Positions 1 through 7,095 of a DNA stretch of 10,490 bases are shown here, in pieces (within the stretch, counting starts at the first letter, position 1; each line of letters begins with the position of its first letter). The DNA lies in contig CAZDYI010000113.1 in NCBI GenBank assembly GCA_964509765.1, forward strand, positions 1-10,490. Reading direction: 5' to 3'. This stretch comes from CAZDYI01 sp964509765. GTDB lineage: Bacteria > Pseudomonadota > Gammaproteobacteria > Tethybacterales > Tethybacteraceae. Under the pieces are notes generated by a model that made no database searches, had not been told where the DNA came from, and worked only from the letters and a program-made list of their open reading frames with translations. The position numbers and the translations under genes are program-made.

Positions 1-1
1 G

Positions 2-139
2 AACGTCCGCGACGAGCTGACCGAGGGCCAGGAGGTCAAGGTCAAGGTGATCCAGGCCGACCGCGGCCGGGTGCGCCTGTCGATGAAGAACATCGAGGAG
101 GAGAAGCAGGAGAAGGTCGAGGAGACCCAGGACGCCTGA
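2..139 (+). CDS. pnp: Polyribonucleotide nucleotidyltransferase (PNPase), C-terminal S1 end, 5' truncated
   Basis: Only the last 45 codons are in the window, in the frame starting at base 2 and ending with TGA at 137-139. The peptide contains the final strand of an S1 RNA-binding domain, with GQEVKVKVIQADRGRVRLSMK followed by a short charged Glu/Lys tail. PNPase is a 3'-5' phosphorolytic exoribonuclease of the RNA degradosome, and proteobacterial PNPases end in an S1 domain with a very similar GQ-V-VKV--D-GR-RLS-K strand. Ribosomal protein S1 or another S1 protein is the main alternative; S1 usually has a slightly longer turn before the last strand. In many proteobacteria pnp follows truB and rpsO on the same strand. 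Here the gene runs towards the end of the truB operon, so position alone does not prove identity. The S1 domain is seen directly; the pnp assignment is inferred. Confidence 0.6.
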   Translation, partial: NVRDELTEGQEVKVKVIQADRGRVRLSMKNIEEEKQEKVEETQDA

Positions 140-179
140 GCGGGCGCCGCCCCCGCGCGCGGGGGCCGGCCCTCAGGCG
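133..179. terminator. Nested bidirectional terminator-like hairpin between convergent genes
   Basis: An inner perfect 18-bp palindrome, GCCCCCGCGCGCGGGGGC, occupies 149-166. An outer 8-bp stem pairs CGCCTGAG (133-140) with CTCAGGCG (172-179). A few more pairs form between the two stems if one base bulges (146-148 with 168-170). The + gene stop (TGA, 137-139) and the - gene stop (TCA on +, 173-175) pair with each other in the outer stem. No T-tract follows on either strand, so a classical intrinsic terminator is not complete. The structure could still stop RNA polymerase, protect 3' ends or pause transcription from both sides. Confidence 0.6.
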
Positions 180-1270
180 AACCTGCGCATGAACCTGCGG
201 TCGAGCCCGTCCTTCCACATCCAGACCAGCCTGCCCTTTAGGACCATCCCGCCGTCGTAGGCGATCGCCCGGCGGTCGCCGAGGTTGACGATCTGCAGGA
301 AGTTCCTCGAGGTCGTCCACTCGCCCAGCTCGCCGCCGGTGATGCGGGCCGACAGGTTCGCAAGCAGCGTCGGCGCCTGGCGCACGGCGAACACCCCCGA
401 CTTCGGCAGCTCGTGCGAGTACCACGAGGCGCAGTCGCCGCATGCGAACACGTCGGGGTGCGAGACGCTGCGCAGCCAGCGGTTGACCACCGCGCAGCCG
501 CGCGCGTCGACCTCCAGGCCCGACTCAGCCAGCCCGCCCCAGGTCCGCACCCCGGTGCAGACGACGACGTAGTCCGCCAGGTGCTCCGAGCCGTCCGACA
601 GGCGCAGCACGCCAGGCATGGCCGACTTGGCCTCGACGCCCTGGACCGTCGATATCCCCCGCCTGACCAGGCTCTTGCGCAGCACCGCGGCGAGCCGCGG
701 CATCCGCGGCACGAGCCTGTCGTTCCGGCCGACGACGTACACGCCGCCGACCCTGCCCCTGCCGCGCAGCCGCGCGTCGACCGCAAGGGCGATCTCCACG
801 CCCGCGACCCCGCCGCCGATCACGGCGCAGGTCGCGGCCTTGAGCTCCTGCCACCTGTCGAGCCAGTCCAGGAACGGCAGGACCGGCTTGATCGGCATCA
901 CGTTCCCGCCCTCCTCGCTGATCACCCCCTCGCAGTCGCCGCCGACGTTGAGCGAAAGTGTGTCGTAGCCGACCGCGGCTCCGGACTCGAGCACGACCTG
1001 CCGCAGCCCCAGGTCGATTCCGACCGCGTTCTCGTGGATGAAGCCGACGTCGTGCTCCTCGGCGAGCCGCTTCGCGTCGATCAGGATCGAGCGCTTCTTG
1101 TAGATGCCCGCGACCACGCCGGGGAGCATTCCCGAGTAGGCAACCTCGCTCTCGCCGCTCACCAGGGTGACCTTCGCCCCGTGCCTGCGGGCGACCTCGC
1201 TGAGCCCCGGCAGGACGAGCGCGTGGGTGTGGCCCGCGCCGACCAGGACGATGCGCCTGCCCTGTCCCAT
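173..1270 (-). CDS. FAD-dependent pyridine nucleotide-disulfide oxidoreductase, SelD-associated type (NDH-2-like)
   Basis: A 365-residue two-Rossmann flavoprotein. The N-terminal FAD-binding loop is GAGHTH (11-16), with the GxGxxH form rather than GxGxxG. AYSGMLPG (44-51) and YDTLSL (102-107) are hallmarks of the family found as an N-terminal domain fused to selenophosphate synthetase SelD, or standing alone (TIGR03169-like). The NAD(P)H-binding loop is GGGVAGVE (152-159). FACGDCA (275-281) is the second FAD motif, and the C-terminus WKDGLDRRFMRRF matches the family end, so the protein looks full length. No paired redox-active CxxC or CxxxxC is obvious. It should transfer electrons from NAD(P)H to an unknown acceptor; a type II NADH dehydrogenase or another quinone reductase is an alternative. 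The ATG shares one base with the truB stop (TGATG). A GGAGG lies 13 nt upstream inside truB, rather far, so coupling to truB translation is likely. No selD is visible in the window. Confidence 0.85.
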   Translation of the reverse strand: MGQGRRIVLVGAGHTHALVLPGLSEVARRHGAKVTLVSGESEVAYSGMLPGVVAGIYKKRSILIDAKRLAEEHDVGFIHENAVGIDLGLRQVVLESGAAVGYDTLSLNVGGDCEGVISEEGGNVMPIKPVLPFLDWLDRWQELKAATCAVIGGGVAGVEIALAVDARLRGRGRVGGVYVVGRNDRLVPRMPRLAAVLRKSLVRRGISTVQGVEAKSAMPGVLRLSDGSEHLADYVVVCTGVRTWGGLAESGLEVDARGCAVVNRWLRSVSHPDVFACGDCASWYSHELPKSGVFAVRQAPTLLANLSARITGGELGEWTTSRNFLQIVNLGDRRAIAYDGGMVLKGRLVWMWKDGLDRRFMRRFA

Positions 1271-2175
1271 CAGGCCGCAACCGCCTCCTTGCGCGCCTCG
1301 GCCGGAAGCATCTTGCGCGGGCGCAGGACGCCCCCGCCCACCACGCCCGTTCCCAGCAGGCTCCCGCCGGAGTCGAGGATGCGGACCGTCCCGTCCTCCT
1401 CGCCATCCGGCGCCGGCAGGCGCTGGCCGAGCGCGATCCGCCGCGAACCCTCAAGGTCCAGGCCCACGGACCGGACGTGCGCCAGGGCGTTGTTGACGGG
1501 CTTCAGCAGTTCAGGCCCGATCGCGTTTCCTTCCCCGATCAGCCCCTCCGGGATTGCGTCCGCGAGAGAAAATCCGTTGCACTCCGTCCGCAGCAGCCCG
1601 GACATGTGCGCGCAGCAGCCCGCCCTCTCGCCGAGCTCGGCGGCCAGGCTGCGCATGTAGGCGCCCTTGCCGCACGCGACGTCGAGCGCGAGCCTGTCAT
1701 CGCCGAGCCACCTGGGGCTGCCGACGGAGTCGATCCGCACCTGCCTTGTCCTCTCCGGAACCGTGTCGCCGCGGCCGCTGCGCATCAGCTCGTGCATCCT
1801 CCGGCCGCCGACCTTCAGCGCGCTGTACTTCGGGGCCTTCTGGCTGACGTTCCCGACCATGTCCGGCAGGGCCCTTTCGACCCGCTCGCGCAGGTCCTCC
1901 GGCAGCGGCTCCGTGCGCACGACCTCGCCCTCGCGGTCCAGCGTGTCGGTCTCGGTCCCGAACGCGACCTCGACCTCGTAGCGCTTTGAGTCGGGCAGGT
2001 GCTCGATGAACCGGGTCGCGCAGCCGACCGCGGCAACGAGCAGGCCGGCCGCAAGCGGGTCCAGCGTGCCGGTGTGCCCCACCCTCGTTCCCTTGGGCAG
2101 GGCGGCCTTGACCCTTGAGAGGAACCTCGCCGACGAAACGCCCGGGGGCTTGGCTGCGGCTAGGAATCCGTGCAT
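1270..2175 (-). CDS. truB: tRNA pseudouridine(55) synthase TruB
   Basis: A 301-residue enzyme of normal family length that isomerises U55 in the T-loop of most tRNAs. The catalytic motif GHTGTLDPLAAG lies at 33-44, with the nucleophilic aspartate at D39. Other family motifs are KPPGVSS near the N-terminus, SKRYEVEV with the conserved tyrosine, and CGKGAYMRSLAAELGE with the conserved arginine. The C-terminal section, ending near LRPRKML, looks like the small PUA-like domain. The start lies inside the last codons of rbfA (16-nt overlap) and I see no good Shine-Dalgarno sequence before it, so initiation probably depends on ribosomes finishing rbfA. The stop overlaps the next gene's ATG by one base. 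Confidence 0.96.
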   Translation of the reverse strand: MHGFLAAAKPPGVSSARFLSRVKAALPKGTRVGHTGTLDPLAAGLLVAAVGCATRFIEHLPDSKRYEVEVAFGTETDTLDREGEVVRTEPLPEDLRERVERALPDMVGNVSQKAPKYSALKVGGRRMHELMRSGRGDTVPERTRQVRIDSVGSPRWLGDDRLALDVACGKGAYMRSLAAELGERAGCCAHMSGLLRTECNGFSLADAIPEGLIGEGNAIGPELLKPVNNALAHVRSVGLDLEGSRRIALGQRLPAPDGEEDGTVRILDSGGSLLGTGVVGGGVLRPRKMLPAEARKEAVAA

Positions 2176-2474
2176 GGGCTGACGGGCAGGCCCGTCTCGT
2201 CGGCGACGAACGCGAGGCGCGGGACGCGCTTGGCGGCCAGCCCGCGCGCGAGCGTGCGCCGCAGCGGCGCGGCCATGCCGTCGAGCAGCTCCTGGACGTC
2301 CTCGCCGTCTGCGCCCATCACCGCGTAGTGCACGCGCGCCTCGAGCAGGTCGGGGGTGACCGACACCCGCGTGACCGTGATCATCCCGTCGCGCAGCAGC
2401 CCGAGCAGCTGCGGGGCGATTATCTGCTGGATCGAGCTCTCGAAGCGGACGTGCCTGGGGTACGGGTGCGGCAT
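2160..2474 (-). CDS. rbfA: 30S ribosome-binding factor RbfA (short form)
   Basis: A 104-residue KH-fold protein that binds the 30S subunit during late maturation of 16S rRNA. The core MITVTRVSVTPDLLEARVHY matches the family pattern TVT-V-vSpDL--A-Vy. The helical part LRRTLARGLAAKRVPRLAFV matches the lR--La--l--R-vP-L-F segment. It is shorter than the roughly 120-135 residues common in the family, lacking most of the C-terminal tail, and the usual N-terminal helix looks divergent. The ATG is preceded by GGGAGG (2487-2482 on the minus strand) with a 7-nt spacing, only 13 nt after the infB stop. Position between infB and truB is the classical operon order, which supports the call strongly. Confidence 0.92.
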   Translation of the reverse strand: MPHPYPRHVRFESSIQQIIAPQLLGLLRDGMITVTRVSVTPDLLEARVHYAVMGADGEDVQELLDGMAAPLRRTLARGLAAKRVPRLAFVADETGLPVSPCTDS

Positions 2475-2487
2475 GGCACGGCCTCCC

Positions 2488-5037
2488 TCACAGGGTCTGC
2501 CTGCTGCTGATCTCCTCGATCGACTCGATCTCGTCGCCGGGCTTGAAGTCGCTGAACTTCTCGAGGTGGATGCCGCAGTCTGAGCCCGAGCTTATCGAGC
2601 GCACCTTGTCCTTGTGGTGGCGCAGCTCGGATATCTTCGTCTTGTAGACGACCGTCCCGTCGCGCACGACGCGCACCGGCAGCCTGTCCTCGATCTTGCC
2701 GTCGACCACGCCGCAGCCCGCGATGCGCCCCACCTTGTGGATGCTGAAGACCTCCTTGACGAGCGCCTTGCCGCGGACGAGCTCCTCGACGACCGGCGGG
2801 AGCATGCCCTCGAGCTCGGCCTTGACGTGGTCGGTGATCTTGTAGAAGACGTCGCCGGAGACGAGCTGCAGCTTCTTGTCCTTGATCAGCTTCCTGGTCT
2901 TGCCCGGCGCGGTCACCCGAAAGGCGATCAGGGTCGCCTTGCTCGCGTCGGCGAGGATGACGTCCGAGTCGGTGATCGCCCCCACCCCGCTGCTGATGAC
3001 GTTCACCTCGGCCTCGTCGTTGCCGATCCCTGAAAGCTGCTGGACGAGCGCCTCGCAGGTGCCGGCGACGTCGGCCTTGACGATCACGTGCATGACCTTG
3101 CGCTGCTTCTCGCGCTCGAGCAGCTCTAGGTGCTCCTCGAAGCTGTCGGCGTCGACGGACGTCGCGCTGTCGGCGAGCTCCTGCTGGCGCATGCGGTGCT
3201 GGCGCTCCTCGGCGTGCTCGCGCGCCTTGGCCTCGGAGTCCGCGACGTAGAACTCGCTCCCGACCCGCGGCTGGTCCGATATCCCCTGGATCTGCACCGG
3301 CGTGGACGGGCCGGCCTCGTCGACGAGCTCGCCGTGCTCGTTGCGCAGCGCCTTGACCTTTCCGCAGGCTGTGTCGCACAGGAGGAACTGGCCCTTGCGC
3401 AGCACGCCCTGGCGGACGATCCCGGTGAGGATCGTGCCGAGGCCCTTCTCGGTCTTGATCTCGATGATCGACCCGTGCGCGTCGACGTCCAGGGACGCCT
3501 TGAGGTCCTCCTCGTGGAGCTCGGCGGTCAGCAGGACCGCCGACAGCAGGTCGTCGATGCCCTGGCCGGTCGCGGCCGATACCGGGACCACCTGGACGTC
3601 TCCGCCCCAGTCCTCCGGCTGCAGGCCCTCGGCCGCGAGCTGCTTCATGATCTCCTCGGTCCTGTCGCCGACGAGGTCGATCTTGTTGACCGCTACGACG
3701 ATCGGGACGGCGGCGGCCTTGGCGTGGTCGATCGCCTCCTTGGTCTGGGGCTGGACCCCGTCGTCGGCCGCGACCACGAGCACCACGATGTCGGTGACGT
3801 TCGCCCCCCGCGCGCGCATCTCGGTGAACACCTCGTGGCCCGGGGTGTCGATGAAGGTGATCGCGCCGCCGGGCGAGTCCACCCGGTAGGCGCCGATGTG
3901 CTGCGTTATCCCGCCGGACTCGGTCTCGGTGACCTGCGTCTTGCGTATGTAGTCGAGCAGCGAGGTCTTGCCGTGGTCGACGTGGCCCATCACGGTGACC
4001 ACCGGGTGGCGTGTGACGATGTCGCTGCCGACCGCGTCCTTGATGTTGGATATGTACTCGCTGTCCTTGTCGCCGGTGAGCACCGGGACGTGGCCGAAGT
4101 CCTCGACGATCAGCGAGGCGGTCTCCTGGTCTAGGTCCTCGACGTCCTCGTAGTCCTCGCCGAGCGCCTCGATCTTCTCGGCGACGATCTCCTGCTTGAT
4201 CGACATCGCCGCGGCGAGGTCGCGCACGGATATCCGCTCGGGGATCTCTACCTCCTTGATCTGGGTCCCCTCCGGCATCTGGAACTCCTGCCGCATCGGG
4301 GCCGACTTGAGCGCCCGGCGGCGGCGCAGCTTGGTCTTGCGCTCCTCGAGCGAGGTCCGGCCGACCGACAGCGTGCGCCGGTCCTTCTTCCGCTTGCCCT
4401 TGGGCCTCTCCTGCGGCCTTTCCGCCTCCGCGGCCTTCCCGCCGTTTCCGTCCGCGGCTGCCTGCCTTGCGGCCGGCGCCGCTGCCTGCTCGGCCGCAGG
4501 CGGCGCCCCCTCCTGCGCCTCAGGCTTGATCTCTGCCTCCGCCTCGGCTTCCTTGGGCTTGTTGAGCCCGGAGATCGCCTCGAGGATCTTGTCCTGCTCG
4601 GCGCGCTTGGTGTCGATCTCCTTCTGGTTTACGCCGGGCACTGCCGCGGCGCCTGGCTTGCCGTCCACGCCGGCCTTCGCGGCAACGATTGGAGGCGGAG
4701 GCGACTTGGCGAGCTCGACCGGGGCGTCGTCCCTGTCCTTCCTGCTGCGCCCGCGCTTCTTGCGGTACTCGATGTTGTACTGGCTCCGCCGCGGGCCGGC
4801 CGGCCGGCTGCCGGAGCTGCGGGCCTTTGCGGTCAGCTTCCTGCGCTGCGACCCCCCGCCCTTGGACTGCTCCTTCTCGCTGAAGTGCGTGACCAGGCGC
4901 TCGATGTCCTCGCCGGTGAGCATGATCACGCTGCGCATGTTGAGCACCTCGCGGGCCGCAGACTCGACGTCGGAGATCGGCCGCGCGAGCCTCTGCGCGG
5001 CCGTCTCGATCGTGAACTTGGCCTGGGCCGCGGTCAT
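2488..5037 (-). CDS. infB: Translation initiation factor IF-2
   Basis: An 849-residue translational GTPase that delivers initiator tRNA to the 30S subunit and promotes subunit joining. The first 55 residues look like a diverged IF2-N module. A basic and then Ala/Glu/Pro/Lys-rich linker runs to about 245, and a clear IF2-N domain (ISVRDLAAAMSI) lies at 269-317. GTPase motifs are G1 GHVDHGKT (351-358), G2 GGITQHIG (375-382), G3 DTPGH (397-401), G4 NKID (451-454) and G5 SAA (487-489). Domains II, III and the C-terminal fMet-tRNA-binding domain follow and the end appears complete. The ATG overlaps the nusA stop as ATGA. A GAGG seven bases upstream lies within the sequence coding the NusA Glu-Gly tail. 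Minor differences from the common IF-2 consensus are HEVFTEMRARGA and DDGVQPQT. Confidence 0.98.
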   Translation of the reverse strand: MTAAQAKFTIETAAQRLARPISDVESAAREVLNMRSVIMLTGEDIERLVTHFSEKEQSKGGGSQRRKLTAKARSSGSRPAGPRRSQYNIEYRKKRGRSRKDRDDAPVELAKSPPPPIVAAKAGVDGKPGAAAVPGVNQKEIDTKRAEQDKILEAISGLNKPKEAEAEAEIKPEAQEGAPPAAEQAAAPAARQAAADGNGGKAAEAERPQERPKGKRKKDRRTLSVGRTSLEERKTKLRRRRALKSAPMRQEFQMPEGTQIKEVEIPERISVRDLAAAMSIKQEIVAEKIEALGEDYEDVEDLDQETASLIVEDFGHVPVLTGDKDSEYISNIKDAVGSDIVTRHPVVTVMGHVDHGKTSLLDYIRKTQVTETESGGITQHIGAYRVDSPGGAITFIDTPGHEVFTEMRARGANVTDIVVLVVAADDGVQPQTKEAIDHAKAAAVPIVVAVNKIDLVGDRTEEIMKQLAAEGLQPEDWGGDVQVVPVSAATGQGIDDLLSAVLLTAELHEEDLKASLDVDAHGSIIEIKTEKGLGTILTGIVRQGVLRKGQFLLCDTACGKVKALRNEHGELVDEAGPSTPVQIQGISDQPRVGSEFYVADSEAKAREHAEERQHRMRQQELADSATSVDADSFEEHLELLEREKQRKVMHVIVKADVAGTCEALVQQLSGIGNDEAEVNVISSGVGAITDSDVILADASKATLIAFRVTAPGKTRKLIKDKKLQLVSGDVFYKITDHVKAELEGMLPPVVEELVRGKALVKEVFSIHKVGRIAGCGVVDGKIEDRLPVRVVRDGTVVYKTKISELRHHKDKVRSISSGSDCGIHLEKFSDFKPGDEIESIEEISSRQTL

Positions 5038-6581
5038 TCGGAGCCCTCGCCCTCCCCTTCGCCCTCGTCGAGCCAGCCGCAGACCTCGCGCGCGCGCATG
5101 ATCGTGTCCTGGGCCTCCTCCTCGGTGACGTCCTCGACGATCTCCAGGTAGTCGTCGATGGACAGCTCGGCCAGGTCGTCTACCTTGAGGATGTCGCCCA
5201 TGATCAGGGTGCGAAGGGTGTCCTTGTCGGGGACCACCTCGTGCATCCTCTCGTCGGTGCGCGCCAGGCGGTCGGCGTACTCCTTCTCGGCGTTGGCCAT
5301 CGCGTCTTTCGCCCGGGTGAGGATCTCGTCGACTATGTCCTCCTCGAACTCCTCGATCTCGAGCAGCTCCTCGCGGTCGGTCTCGGCGAGGTCCTCGATC
5401 GTGTTGAAGCCCTCGTCGTAGAGGATCCGCGCGACGGACTCGTCGACGTCGAGCTGGGCCATGAAGTAGGTCTGCTTGCGCTCGAGCCTCTCGACCTCGC
5501 GCGCGTCCGCCTCCTCCTGGTTGGTGATGTTGATCTGCCAGCCGGTAAGCCGCGAGGCGAGCTTGACGTTCATCCCCGACTTGCCGATCGCCTTGGCGAG
5601 GCTGTCCTCCTTTACGATCACGTCGCAGGAGCGGTGGCCGATCACCCGCGCGGACTCGATCTCAGCCGGCGCGAGGGCGCGCAGGACGAAGTTCATCTCG
5701 TCCTGGTCCCACGGGATGATGTCGACCTTCTCGCCGCTGAGGTCTGCGGTGACCGACTGAACCCTCGAGCCTCGCATCCCGACGCAGGTCCCGACCGGGT
5801 CGACGCGCTGGTCGCGCGAGCGCACCGCGATCTTGGAGCGGTAGCCAGGGTCGCGCGCGACGCCGACGATCTCGAGGGTGTCCTTCTCGATCTCGGGGAC
5901 CTCGCGGCGGAACAGCTCCCTGAGGAAGTCGTCGCTGGTGCGGGTGAGGTACACCATCCGGCCGCGGTTGGGGTCCTCCTTGATCTCGCGGATCAGGCAC
6001 CTGATCCGGTCGCCGGGCCGCAGGCTCTCCTTGGGGATCGCGTCCGAGCGCCGCAGGCGGCACTCCACGCGCTGGACCTCGATGACGAAGTCGCCCGAGG
6101 CGCGGTCGATCCGCTTGACGGTCCCGTTTACGAGGCTGTCGCCCCGCTGCAGGAGGTCGTCGAGCAGCTTGCTGTTCTCCGCCTGGCGCAGGCAGTTCAT
6201 GTACTTCTGCTTGAAGATCTGCGCGTTGGAGTGGCGGTTGAGGTCCGGAGGGTCGCACTCCATGGAGATCTCCCCGCCGATCTGCGCCCCGGGGTCAATC
6301 TCCTGAGCGGCCTCGAAGGTCTTCTGCGAGCCGACGTCCTCGATCGGCTGGTCGTCCGGGATCACCTCCCAGATCCGCCAGGCCTCCATGCCGTAGGTCT
6401 CGCGGTCGATCCGCACCCGGAACTCGCCGGTGCGCTCGTTGTTGCGGTTGAGGACCCGCGCGAGGGCCTCCTCGATCAGGCCGAACACCTCGTCGGAGTC
6501 CAGCGAGCGCTCGCGCGCGGTCTGCCGGACCAGCTCGTCAACGACGTTCTTGTCGAGGATCTGCGTCTGGATTTCGCTCAT
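5034..6581 (-). CDS. nusA: Transcription termination/antitermination factor NusA
   Basis: A 515-residue RNA polymerase-binding factor that modulates pausing, termination and antitermination. Domain order: N-terminal polymerase-binding domain (about 1-140), S1 domain (about 146-215), KH1 with VGTCVGMRGSRV (263-274), KH2 with AIGKSGMNVKLA (331-342), then two acidic repeats. The repeats are AR1 about 375-430 (LDVDESVARILYDEGFNTIEDLA) and AR2 about 450-503 (IDDYLEIVEDVTEEEA). Two such repeats are typical of beta- and gammaproteobacterial NusA, where AR2 contacts the alpha subunit C-terminal domain and relieves autoinhibition; many other phyla lack them. The protein ends in four Glu-Gly pairs plus SE. 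The ATG is preceded by AAGGAG (6592-6587) at 5-nt spacing and overlaps the rimP stop (ATGA). Confidence 0.97.
   Translation of the reverse strand: MSEIQTQILDKNVVDELVRQTARERSLDSDEVFGLIEEALARVLNRNNERTGEFRVRIDRETYGMEAWRIWEVIPDDQPIEDVGSQKTFEAAQEIDPGAQIGGEISMECDPPDLNRHSNAQIFKQKYMNCLRQAENSKLLDDLLQRGDSLVNGTVKRIDRASGDFVIEVQRVECRLRRSDAIPKESLRPGDRIRCLIREIKEDPNRGRMVYLTRTSDDFLRELFRREVPEIEKDTLEIVGVARDPGYRSKIAVRSRDQRVDPVGTCVGMRGSRVQSVTADLSGEKVDIIPWDQDEMNFVLRALAPAEIESARVIGHRSCDVIVKEDSLAKAIGKSGMNVKLASRLTGWQINITNQEEADAREVERLERKQTYFMAQLDVDESVARILYDEGFNTIEDLAETDREELLEIEEFEEDIVDEILTRAKDAMANAEKEYADRLARTDERMHEVVPDKDTLRTLIMGDILKVDDLAELSIDDYLEIVEDVTEEEAQDTIMRAREVCGWLDEGEGEGEGSE
5043..5066 (-). promoter_or_regulatory. 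infB ribosome-binding region embedded in the NusA Glu-Gly tail codons
   Basis: On the minus strand this stretch reads as alternating GAG/GAA and GGC/GGG codons, encoding (Glu-Gly)x4 at NusA residues 506-513. The last GAGG (5048-5045) is 7 nt upstream of the infB ATG, and further GGGGAGG and GAGG copies precede it. The same bases therefore supply a purine-rich ribosome-binding site for infB and an acidic, flexible NusA tail. The sequence is seen directly; the dual role is inferred. Confidence 0.5.
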
Positions 6582-7042
6582 CGCCTCTCCTTGCCCCTGG
6601 CCTGTGCGCCGCGCAGGCTCTCGTACTCGTGGTGGAGCCGCGCCGCCTTGATGTCCTCGAAGCGCAGCGACATACCGCCGCCGTCGGTCTCGAGGCGGAC
6701 CGACTCCGAGTCCGAGGCCGCGATCGTCCCCTTGAAGTTGCTCCGGCCGTCTATGGGAAGCCGCGAGCGGACGCTCGCCTTCCTGCCGACGAACCTCGCG
6801 TAGTGCTCCGGCTTGGTCAGGGGCCGGTCAAGCCCCGGCGAGGACACCTCGAGCCTGCGGTAGTCGATCCCCTCGACCGGCAGGTAGTAGCCTAGGTGGC
6901 TGCTGACCCGCTCGCAGTCGGTGGTGCCGACCCCCTCGGGGGAGTCGATGGCGACGCGCAGGGTTCCCCCGGCGTCGCGGCTCGCCTCCACGAGCTCGTA
7001 GCCCAGTCCCGTTATGGTCTTTTCCAGCGCCTCGCTTTGCAT
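6578..7042 (-). CDS. rimP: Ribosome maturation factor RimP
   Basis: A 154-residue factor for 30S subunit maturation. The hallmark LEVSSPGLDRPLTKPEHYARFVG is present, together with GYELVEA near the start, LRVAIDSPEG, DCERVSSHLG and a C-terminal SH3-like part (FKGTIAAS, LRFEDIKAARL). The chosen ATG at 7042 gives MQSEALEKTITGLGYELVEA, which aligns with the normal RimP start. The frame stays open to a TTG at 7129 and an ATG at 7078, but the extra residues resemble no RimP and run through the leader hairpin. No strong Shine-Dalgarno is visible; GGACGG lies about 11 nt upstream. The last codons overlap nusA by 4 nt (ATGA). This is the promoter-proximal gene of the conserved rimP-nusA-infB-rbfA-truB operon. 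Confidence 0.95.
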   Translation of the reverse strand: MQSEALEKTITGLGYELVEASRDAGGTLRVAIDSPEGVGTTDCERVSSHLGYYLPVEGIDYRRLEVSSPGLDRPLTKPEHYARFVGRKASVRSRLPIDGRSNFKGTIAASDSESVRLETDGGGMSLRFEDIKAARLHHEYESLRGAQARGKERR

Positions 7043-7095
7043 CAGACATAAGGCCGTCCAATGGCACCCAAGGTCCATTTCCCATGAGAGACCGG

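Noticed and set aside
413..1660. 415-codon plus-strand open frame opposite the oxidoreductase and truB
   Set aside because: It is antisense to two well-recognised genes and its product is Arg/Ala/His/Asp-rich with no motif. Long antisense frames are expected in G+C-rich coding DNA.
3130..4134. 334-codon plus-strand open frame opposite infB
   Set aside because: It is a shadow of the IF-2 G domain with no independent motif.
5241..6803. 520-codon plus-strand open frame opposite nusA and rimP
   Set aside because: It mirrors the codon bias of nusA, has a Leu/Val/Asp/Arg-rich product with no recognisable domain, and starts inside a conserved gene.
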